A stretch of 38,245 nucleotides of DNA from the NCBI GenBank assembly GCA_022826865.1, contig JAJDUC010000016.1:1-38245 (forward strand), in the 5' to 3' direction. The notes under the pieces are model-generated. The model was given only the letters and a program-made list of their open reading frames with translations. It was not told the DNA's origin and did no database searches. A program made the translations under genes and the position numbers. This stretch comes from Anaerolineae bacterium (GTDB lineage Bacteria > Chloroflexota > Anaerolineae > Aggregatilineales > Phototrophicaceae). Shown one piece after another: positions 8,200-14,221 of this stretch. Within the stretch, counting starts at the first letter, position 1. Each line of letters opens with the position of its first letter.

Positions 8200-9214
8200 A
8201 GTGTTGCTGGCTGGGCTTGGCGTCCGCGGACGACATTGGGCGCAGGTGATACGCGGCTCGGAACGCGCCGAACTTGTCGCTTATGCCGATCCCCGCCCAC
8301 AGGCGCTGGCGGGTGCGGCGGCCGAATTCGGCGACCGTCCCGGCTTCGCCAGCGTGGAGGCGGCCCTCGACGCTCTTGACGGAATCGATGCCCTGGTGCT
8401 GGCGAACCCGCCAATCGAGCGCGAGCCGATCCTGCGCGCGGCCTGCGCGCGACGGCTGCCCATACTGGTCGAAAAGCCGCTGGCGCTGAACTTGGGCGAA
8501 GCCGTCAAGCTCGTGCGGATTGCTGCCGAGGGAGCCGTCTCGCTGATGGTGGGCTTGAACTTTCGCTATTTGGATGTAACTCGGGCGCTGATCGGCTTGC
8601 TGGAGGAGGAGACGGTGGGGCGCGCGGAATTCGCGCGTTTCACCTATGAGCGCTGGCGCGATGGCCGCCGCGCCGACCTGAACAAATATCCGCTGACGAT
8701 GGCGCAGCCCATGCTTTGGGAGCAGTCGATTCATCACTTCGATTTGCTGCGCTATGTCTATGGACAGGAACCCATTCGCGTACAATGCCAAACCTGGAAT
8801 CCCTCCTGGAGCATGTACAAGCATGAGAGCAATGTGGCGGCGCTCTTCGAATTTGATGGCGGCCTGCGCGTGAATTACCAAGGCGCTTGGCAGGGCAACT
8901 GGGCGGCGCCCGCCTTCGAATGGCGAACCGACTGCAGTGAGGGCATTATCACGCAGCGCAGCCAATTTGGGCGCTTGTTTTATGCGCGCCGCGCTGACGC
9001 CCAATTGACGTCCCTGCCCCTGCCGCCGCATGAGCGCTGGATCAGCGAGACGCGCGCGCTCTTCGCCGCTTTCCTCGATCATGTGCTTGATGGCGCTCCG
9101 CTGCAATGCAGCGGCCGCGATCATCTGCGCTCGCTGGCGATGGTGGAAGCCTGCATCCAATCAAGCGCGAGCAAGGAGACGGTCGCTGTCGGCGACCTGC
9201 TGCCCGGCGGATAG
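8192..9214 (+). CDS. Gfo/Idh/MocA family oxidoreductase (first copy)
   Basis: A 340-residue NAD(P)-dependent dehydrogenase from the ATG at 8192, overlapping the epimerase stop by 8 bases; a TTG at 8186 is a less likely start. The N-terminal Rossmann motif (LLAGLGVRG) and the VEKPLAL motif with its cofactor-proximal Lys are visible, followed by the C-terminal beta-sheet substrate domain. A WEQSIHHFDLLRYVYG stretch provides the usual catalytic His region. The family oxidises hydroxyls of sugars, inositols and amino-sugars. The substrate is unknown, but a second family member lies two genes downstream (10617-11684). Confidence 0.9.
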   Translation: MLRVLLAGLGVRGRHWAQVIRGSERAELVAYADPRPQALAGAAAEFGDRPGFASVEAALDALDGIDALVLANPPIEREPILRAACARRLPILVEKPLALNLGEAVKLVRIAAEGAVSLMVGLNFRYLDVTRALIGLLEEETVGRAEFARFTYERWRDGRRADLNKYPLTMAQPMLWEQSIHHFDLLRYVYGQEPIRVQCQTWNPSWSMYKHESNVAALFEFDGGLRVNYQGAWQGNWAAPAFEWRTDCSEGIITQRSQFGRLFYARRADAQLTSLPLPPHERWISETRALFAAFLDHVLDGAPLQCSGRDHLRSLAMVEACIQSSASKETVAVGDLLPGG

Positions 9215-9227
9215 CAAAGGACTGAAG

Positions 9228-10607
9228 ATGAGCGAACCATTCGTTGGCATACAGATCGGCGCGATCAGCTTCATTGACGAAGGCGTCGAACAGGCGCTTG
9301 ACAGCCTGCAAGAGAAAGCCGGTGTCAATGCGCTGATGATCTCGGCCTTGAGTTGGAGCATCGGCAATGCTGGACGGGCCGCCTTCGGCTTTCCCGATCA
9401 TGGCGTCCAGGAAGCGGATAACCTCCGCGGCGGCGGCTTCTTCAAGCCCGATCCGCGCTACTACCGCAAGACCTTCCTGCGGGATTTCGCGGCGCCCGAT
9501 GAGCTTTATGCTGGCTTCGATACGCTGGCGGATGTCATTCCGGCGGCGCGCCGGCGCGGCATGCATGTCTACATTTATTATTGCGAAACCGCGAGTTCGG
9601 CGATTCGCTCAATCTGGCAGCCGGGCTTCCAGCATTTTCTCGACCGCGATCATATGGGGCGGTTGGCAAGCCGGCCATCGCTGCTGAATCCCGATTACAA
9701 GACCTTCTGGCATTCGGTCATTGCCGATTGGCTGAACAATCATGATCTGCGCGGGATTATGTGGGGAATCGAGCGGCAAAGCCCGCTGATGGATATCTTC
9801 CGCGGCGACAGTTCCACCGGTTTCGACGAATTCTATGTGGCTGAGGCGCGCGCTCGCGGCATCGACAGCGAGCGGGCGCTGGCGGGCTATCGGAAAATCG
9901 ACGATTTGCTCACGCGCGTTCGCGGCGGGGAAGTGCCGCGGGAAGGCGTCTTCGTGCTGGTATTGCGCCAATTGCTGCATCGCCCCGAGGTGCTGATGTG
10001 GGAGAAGATGTGGCTGGATTCGCACCATGCCTTCTATCGTGAGTTACAGGGCCTGGTGAAGTTCTACGATCCGTCTTATGAATTCGGCCTGGGCATTTGG
10101 CAGGTCATCAATACTTACAATCCCTACCTGCGGGCGCAATACGATCAGCGCGACTACGCGCCTTACGCCGACTGGTTCAAGCCGGTGCTCTACCATACGC
10201 CGGCCGGGGCGCGCTTCGCCGATTTCGCCGCCGCCTGGCAGGCGGGGCTGCTGGCGGATGCCAGTCCCGATGGCGCTTATGAGGCCCTGGCGACCGTGCT
10301 CGGGCTGGGTGATTACATCGCGCCGCGGCAGCAGTGTCCGCTAGCCGGCTTCAAGCCGGAATATGTCAAAGCCTGGACGGCGCGTCTGATTGAGGAGACG
10401 GGCAAACCAGTTTATCCGGGCTTGGGCGTCGGCGTCGGGCATCATGGCGATAGCAAAGCAATCACGCCGGACGAGATACGCGAAGGCTTGCATGCCAGCT
10501 TCGACGGCGGCGCGTCCGGCGTCATGATCTCGCGAAATTATTCAGAGGCGGAATGGCCTAATCTGGAGGCGGTTGGCGCGGCGCTGCGGGAGCGGGGCCT
10601 GATATAG
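9228..10607 (+). CDS. unrecognised protein, probable TIM-barrel glycoside-hydrolase-like
   Basis: A 459-residue cytoplasmic protein (no signal peptide) starting at an ATG 13 bases after the first Gfo/Idh stop, with a GAAG-type ribosome-binding site. I do not recognise a named family. The pattern is that of a (beta/alpha)8 barrel: strands such as VNALMISAL, GMHVYIYYCE and LRGIMWGIERQSP, and a late GASGVMISRNYSE. Acidic residues at the ends of predicted strands (CE, WGIE, PSYEFG) could be catalytic, as in glycosidases with unusual barrel sequences. Its place between two Gfo/Idh dehydrogenases suggests it acts on the same sugar-like compound, for example through oxidation-dependent glycoside cleavage. 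This is inference. Confidence 0.75.
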   Translation: MSEPFVGIQIGAISFIDEGVEQALDSLQEKAGVNALMISALSWSIGNAGRAAFGFPDHGVQEADNLRGGGFFKPDPRYYRKTFLRDFAAPDELYAGFDTLADVIPAARRRGMHVYIYYCETASSAIRSIWQPGFQHFLDRDHMGRLASRPSLLNPDYKTFWHSVIADWLNNHDLRGIMWGIERQSPLMDIFRGDSSTGFDEFYVAEARARGIDSERALAGYRKIDDLLTRVRGGEVPREGVFVLVLRQLLHRPEVLMWEKMWLDSHHAFYRELQGLVKFYDPSYEFGLGIWQVINTYNPYLRAQYDQRDYAPYADWFKPVLYHTPAGARFADFAAAWQAGLLADASPDGAYEALATVLGLGDYIAPRQQCPLAGFKPEYVKAWTARLIEETGKPVYPGLGVGVGHHGDSKAITPDEIREGLHASFDGGASGVMISRNYSEAEWPNLEAVGAALRERGLI

Positions 10608-10616
10608 GAGGCGAAG

Positions 10617-11684
10617 ATGACGATCCAAGTCGGCACGATTGGGGCGAGTTTCGCGCGGGCGGCGTATTTGCCGGCTCTGCGTGCGATTGACGATGTGGAA
10701 TTGGTCGCGATAGCGAGCGCCCGCTTGCCCAGCGCGCAAGCCGCGGCGGATGCCTTCGGCATTCCGCATGTTTATGACGACTGGGAGCGCATGCTGGGCG
10801 AACAGGAATTTGACCTGGTCTGCATTGCAACGCCGACTGTTCTGCACGCGCCCATGACGCTGACGGCCTTGAAGGCGGGCGCGCAGGTCCTCTGCGAAAA
10901 GCCGATGGCGATGAATCAAGCGGAATCGGCGGAAATGCTGGAAACGGCGGAAGCGCTGAACAAACTGCACATCATCGGTCATGAGCTGCGCTTCAACCCG
11001 AATCGGCGCAAGATCAAGGCGCTCATCGAAGAGGGTTACATCGGCGCTGTGCGCCATGCGAATATCTACGGCGTGTCCGCGATGTGGGGCGATCCGGCGT
11101 CGCGGCCCATGGGCGATTGGTGGTCGCGCGCGGATATGGGCGGCGGTCGCCTGGGCGCAAGCGGCTCTCATTTGATCGACCTGCTGCGTTTTTGGCTGGG
11201 CGATATCGGCGCGATCAGCGGGCAAGTGGCGACTTTGGCGCCCGATCGCCTGGACAAAGAAAGCGGCGCCGCCTGGCGGGCAACCGCCGACGACCAATTC
11301 AGCTTCACCGCCGAGACACGGGGCGGGGCGCTTTGCTCGGTTTTCGCCAGCGGCGCGGCCCGTCATGGCAGCGGCAACCAGGCGCAGATTTTCGGCAGCG
11401 AAGGCACGATCCTGCTGGCCGACGCCGATGAGAAGCTGCTTGTCGCGCGCGCCGGCGAGGACTTCATTGATATGAGCGAGAGCGATCCCAATGCCGATTT
11501 GCCGGGCATCGGCGCGGGAATCTGGAATGTGTCATTTGTCGCGCTGATGCAAGAGTTGACGGCGGCTATCCGCGAGGGACGGCCGCTGGCATGGGGCGCG
11601 ACCTTCGCCGACGGTCATCAGTGCCAGATTGTGATGGATGCTTTGCGGCAGAGCAGCCGGGAGCGGCGCTGGATTACGCTGTGA
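10617..11684 (+). CDS. Gfo/Idh/MocA family oxidoreductase (second copy)
   Basis: A 355-residue NAD(P)-dependent dehydrogenase, nine bases after the TIM-barrel-like gene and preceded by an AGGAGG-like site. The CEKPMAMN motif with the conserved Lys is clear, as is a SGSHLIDLLRFW stretch near residue 185 that carries the likely catalytic Asp/His region. The N-terminal Rossmann segment reads VGTIGASFAR, so the canonical GxGxxG is relaxed. The last ~75 bases of this gene have been copied twice downstream (12499-12578 and 13389-13469) as part of the Uma2 tandem triplication. It ends the five-gene rightward operon. Confidence 0.9.
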   Translation: MTIQVGTIGASFARAAYLPALRAIDDVELVAIASARLPSAQAAADAFGIPHVYDDWERMLGEQEFDLVCIATPTVLHAPMTLTALKAGAQVLCEKPMAMNQAESAEMLETAEALNKLHIIGHELRFNPNRRKIKALIEEGYIGAVRHANIYGVSAMWGDPASRPMGDWWSRADMGGGRLGASGSHLIDLLRFWLGDIGAISGQVATLAPDRLDKESGAAWRATADDQFSFTAETRGGALCSVFASGAARHGSGNQAQIFGSEGTILLADADEKLLVARAGEDFIDMSESDPNADLPGIGAGIWNVSFVALMQELTAAIREGRPLAWGATFADGHQCQIVMDALRQSSRERRWITL

Positions 11685-11715
11685 GCCGGTTTTCTGATTG
11701 CGGGGCCTGCAGTGA

Positions 11716-11721
11716 TATAAT
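11716..11721 (+). promoter_or_regulatory. TATAAT -10 element of Uma2 gene 1
   Basis: A perfect TATAAT lies 32 bases before the Uma2 ATG at 11753, inside GTGATATAATAG, directly after the Gfo/Idh stop. No clear -35 box is visible. The element is repeated in each tandem unit, so each Uma2 copy probably has its own transcript. Confidence 0.6.
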
Positions 11722-11752
11722 AGTTTCAGATTGAGTTGCCTGAGGCCGAATT

Positions 11753-12349
11753 ATGGTTGTCGAACGCGTCCGCCAGATGAGCGTTGCAGAATTCCTTGAC
11801 TTTGCGGAAAGCAGCGAGGACCGTTATGAATACATCGATGGCGAGTTGGTTCCAAAGACCGGCGGAAAGCTTAATCATTTTCGAATTATCAACCGACTTC
11901 AGGTACTCTTGCAGCGTCTGCTGCCCAGCTCCGATTGCGAGGTGCTGGGCAGCGGAATGCTCGTAAGGGCGGGAGACGCGAACCTGCTGTCCCCGGACGT
12001 GATTGTCCTCTGCGGCGAGCCAGAGACGGTATCCGAAACGCGTATTCTCCTCAATCCAATTCTGGTCGTGGAAGTGACATCGCCTTCATCCATTGACTAT
12101 GACCGCGGCTCGAAACGGCAGTCTTATGCCGAAGTGCGGTCCGTAGCGGCGTATATGGTTATAGATCAGCATCGCCCGCTGGTTGAGTTGTATACGCGCA
12201 GCGAGACCGGCTGGCATATCCAATGCTTTGACGACCTGGAAGAAGCAGTCCCGCTCGAGGCGCTGGACTGCCGCCTGCCGCTGAGCGAGATCTATGCCAG
12301 CATTGATTTTGATGCGGATGCAACCGCCAGCGCGAATGAAGCGGACTAA
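11753..12349 (+). CDS. Uma2 family endonuclease-like protein, array 1 copy 1
   Basis: A 198-residue Uma2-family (PF05685-type) protein with the restriction-endonuclease-like fold. Putative active-site residues are Asp82 (SPDVIV), Glu107 (VVEVTSP) and Lys121 (DRGSKRQ), fitting a PD-(D/E)XK pattern. The first 31 residues and the stretch from about 77 onward match copy 3 closely, but residues 32-76 (11846-11981) differ strongly. It has its own -10 box and a downstream hairpin terminator. The family is abundant in cyanobacteria and Chloroflexi; its biological role is not established. It may be a nuclease of a mobile or defence type. Confidence 0.93.
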   Translation: MVVERVRQMSVAEFLDFAESSEDRYEYIDGELVPKTGGKLNHFRIINRLQVLLQRLLPSSDCEVLGSGMLVRAGDANLLSPDVIVLCGEPETVSETRILLNPILVVEVTSPSSIDYDRGSKRQSYAEVRSVAAYMVIDQHRPLVELYTRSETGWHIQCFDDLEEAVPLEALDCRLPLSEIYASIDFDADATASANEAD

Positions 12350-12394
12350 GAAAAGGGGGCGGTTATGTAGACCACTCTTTTGTTGATTGCATTG

Positions 12395-12424
12395 AAGGGG
12401 CGACCTGCGAAGTCGCCCTTTTGT
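12395..12424. terminator. bidirectional terminator after Uma2 copy 1
   Basis: AAGGGGCGAC is followed by a 7-base loop and GTCGCCCTTTT. The stem is A/T-flanked on both sides, so it can end transcription in either direction. Just upstream, GGGGGCGGT...ACCACTCT is a decayed version of a second hairpin that is intact after copies 2 and 3. Confidence 0.75.
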
Positions 12425-12434
12425 GTTGCGCTGC

Positions 12435-12578
12435 TTATTCGGCTTCCAGCAGGGTCACATCGCCCAGCGTTTCCAACTGCGTCTGAATCTCATTGGCATC
12501 GCCGACGGCCATCAGCGACAGATCGTGATGGACGCTTTGCGGCAGAGCAGCCGGGAGCGGCGCTGAATTGTGCTGTGA
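12435..12578. pseudogene. chimeric junction: M16 tail (-) fused to Gfo/Idh tail (+), first
   Basis: Bases 12435-12506, read on the minus strand, encode NEIQTQLETLGDVTLLEAE plus stop, almost the C-terminus of the M16 gene at 14222. Bases 12499-12578, read on the plus strand, match the last codons of the Gfo/Idh gene through its TGA. The two overlap at TCGCCGAC. Neither remnant can be expressed as a protein; they are scars of tandem duplication. The rest of 12350-12646 holds a terminator and the copy-2 promoter. Confidence 0.88.
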
Positions 12579-12609
12579 GCCGGTTTTCTGATTGTTGGGC
12601 CTGCAGTGA

Positions 12610-12615
12610 TATAAT
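12610..12615 (+). promoter_or_regulatory. TATAAT -10 element of Uma2 gene 2
   Basis: The duplicated promoter lies 32 bases before the ATG at 12647, in the same GTGATATAAT context as copy 1, with one change just after the box (ATTG in place of ATAG). Confidence 0.6.
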
Positions 12616-12646
12616 TGTTTCAGATTGAGTTGCCTGAGGCCGAATT

Positions 12647-13243
12647 ATGGTTGTTGAACGCGTCCGCCAAATGAGCGTTGAAGAATATTTGGATTTTGAA
12701 GAACGGAACGACATCAAGCACGAATTCATTGAAGGGGAAACCTATCCGATGACCGGCGGGAGCTGGAATCACACTGCGATAAAGGTCAATCTGATCTCGG
12801 CTCTCACACTGCTTCTGCGTGGCAAGGATTGCCGTGTATGCAATAGTGATATGCGCGTTAGGGTTGCGCGTTCACGTTTCCTGTACCCCGACATCAGCGT
12901 GGTCTGCGGCCAGCCGATGTTGGAATACAAGTCTCTCACTTTGCTCAATCCAATTCTGGTCGCGGAAGTGACATCGCCTTCATCCATCGACTATGACCGC
13001 GGCTCCAAACGCCAGTTTTATAGCGACCTGCCTTCCATAGCGGCTTATCTGGTCATTGATCAGCATCGCCCATTGGTTGAACTGTATACGCGCGCGGCGT
13101 CCGGCTGGCATATCCAATGCTTTGACGACCTGGAAGAGGCGGTCCCGCTCGAGGCGCTGGACTGTCGCCTGCCGCTGAGCGAGATCTATGCCAGCATTGA
13201 TTTTGATGCGGAGGCAACCGCCAGCGCGAATGAAGCGGACTAA
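12647..13243 (+). CDS. Uma2 family protein, array 1 copy 2 (mosaic N-terminal half)
   Basis: A 198-residue Uma2 protein of the same length as copies 1 and 3. Residues 1-10 (MVVERVRQMS) and about 100-198 are near-identical to its neighbours. Residues 11-99 are very different and instead resemble the array-3 type (VEEYLDFEE, YPMTGG, RFLYPDISVVCG) found at 22851-23438 and 23642-24205. The active-site Asp (YPDIS), Glu (VAEVTSP) and Lys (DRGSKRQ) are kept. This pattern suggests recombination or gene conversion between Uma2 subfamilies within conserved flanks. Confidence 0.92.
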   Translation: MVVERVRQMSVEEYLDFEERNDIKHEFIEGETYPMTGGSWNHTAIKVNLISALTLLLRGKDCRVCNSDMRVRVARSRFLYPDISVVCGQPMLEYKSLTLLNPILVAEVTSPSSIDYDRGSKRQFYSDLPSIAAYLVIDQHRPLVELYTRAASGWHIQCFDDLEEAVPLEALDCRLPLSEIYASIDFDAEATASANEAD

Positions 13244-13247
13244 GAAA

Positions 13248-13312
13248 AGGGGGCGGTTATGTAGACCGCCCTCGACTGATTGAAGGGGCGACCTGCGAAG
13301 TCGCCCTTTTGT
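13248..13312. terminator. double hairpin terminator after Uma2 copy 2
   Basis: A first hairpin, GGGCGGT-TATGTAG-ACCGCCC (13251-13271), is followed by AAGGGGCGAC...GTCGCCCTTTT (13283-13311). Both stems are perfect or near-perfect, and the second is flanked by A and T runs. The same pair is present after copy 3. Confidence 0.75.
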
Positions 13313-13324
13313 GTTGCGCGCTGC

Positions 13325-13469
13325 TTATTCGGCTTCCAGCAGGGTCACATCGCCCAGCGTTTCCAACTGCGTCTGAATCTCATTGGCATCGCCGACGGCC
13401 ATCAGCGACAGATCGTGATGGACGCTTTGCGGCAGAGCAGCCGGGAGCGGCGCTGGATTGTGCTTGTGA
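13325..13469. pseudogene. chimeric junction: M16 tail (-) fused to Gfo/Idh tail (+), second
   Basis: The same fusion as at 12435-12578. The minus strand of 13325-13396 encodes the M16 C-terminal tail with the same Ala-to-Thr change as the first junction. The plus strand of 13389-13469 carries the Gfo/Idh tail, with one extra T before the TGA. Shared differences from the intact genes show that the two junctions descend from one event followed by a second duplication. Confidence 0.88.
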
Positions 13470-13500
13470 GCCGGTTTTCTGATTGTTGGGCCTGCAGTGA

Positions 13501-13506
13501 TATAAT
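13501..13506 (+). promoter_or_regulatory. TATAAT -10 element of Uma2 gene 3
   Basis: The third copy of the duplicated promoter lies 32 bases before the ATG at 13538, with the same sequence context as copy 1. Confidence 0.6.
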
Positions 13507-13537
13507 AGTTTCAGATTGAGTTGCCTGAGGCCGAATT

Positions 13538-14134
13538 ATGGTTGTTGAACGCGTCCGCCAGATGAGCGTTGCAGATTTCCTTGACTTTGCGGAAAGCAGC
13601 GAGGACCGGTATGAATACATTGATGGCGAGCCATACAAGATGACTGGCGGGACACTGAATCATTTTGAGATCATCTCGAATATCGTGTTTGAGCTTCGGC
13701 TTCTGTTGGCTGATACAGATTGTCGGACGCTGCCAAACGGGATGCTGATCAGGTCGGGAGACACGAGCCTGCTGTCCCCGGATGTGATTGTCGTCTGCGG
13801 CGAGCCAGAGACGGAATCCGAAACGCGTATTCTCCTCAATCCAATTCTGGTCGCGGAAGTGACATCGCCTTCATCCATCGACTATGACCGCGGCTCCAAA
13901 CGCCGGTTTTATAGCGACCTGCCTTCCATAGCGGCTTATCTGGTCATTGATCAGCACCGCCCGCTGGTTGAACTTTATACGCGCGCGGAGACCGGCTGGC
14001 ATATCCAATGCTTTGACGACCTGGAAGAAGCAGTCCCGCTCGAAGCGCTGGACTGCCGCCTTCCGCTGAGCGAGATCTATGCCAGCATTGATTTTGATGC
14101 GGAGACATCCGCCAGCGCAAATGAAGCGGAATAA
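13538..14134 (+). CDS. Uma2 family protein, array 1 copy 3
   Basis: A 198-residue Uma2 protein. Residues 1-31 match copy 1, residues 32-76 (13631-13766) are strongly diverged from it, and the rest matches copies 1 and 2 closely. Putative catalytic residues are Asp82 (SPDVIVV), Glu107 (VAEVTSP) and Lys121 (DRGSKRR). It is convergent with the M16 gene, from which it is separated by two hairpins. It is the last unit of the triplication. Confidence 0.93.
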   Translation: MVVERVRQMSVADFLDFAESSEDRYEYIDGEPYKMTGGTLNHFEIISNIVFELRLLLADTDCRTLPNGMLIRSGDTSLLSPDVIVVCGEPETESETRILLNPILVAEVTSPSSIDYDRGSKRRFYSDLPSIAAYLVIDQHRPLVELYTRAETGWHIQCFDDLEEAVPLEALDCRLPLSEIYASIDFDAETSASANEAE

Positions 14135-14147
14135 GCGGAGTGAGAAA

Positions 14148-14210
14148 GAGGGCGGTTATAAAGACCGCCCTTGACTGATTGAAGGGGCGACCTGCGGAGT
14201 CGCCCTTTTG
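14148..14210. terminator. double hairpin, bidirectional terminator between Uma2 copy 3 and M16 gene
   Basis: GGGCGGT-TATAAAG-ACCGCCC (14150-14170) is followed by AAGGGGCGAC-CTGCGGA-GTCGCCCTTTT (14182-14209). It lies between two convergent genes, so termination of both transcripts is likely. This is the parental copy of the terminators inside the tandem units. Confidence 0.78.
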
Positions 14211-14221
14211 TGTTGCGCTGC

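Noticed and set aside
12380..12628. Small plus-strand frames in the spacers of Uma2 array 1 (also 13280-13519)
   Set aside because: They read through terminator hairpins and through the antisense M16 tail before entering the Gfo/Idh tail, with different frames in the two copies. They are junction scars, not genes.
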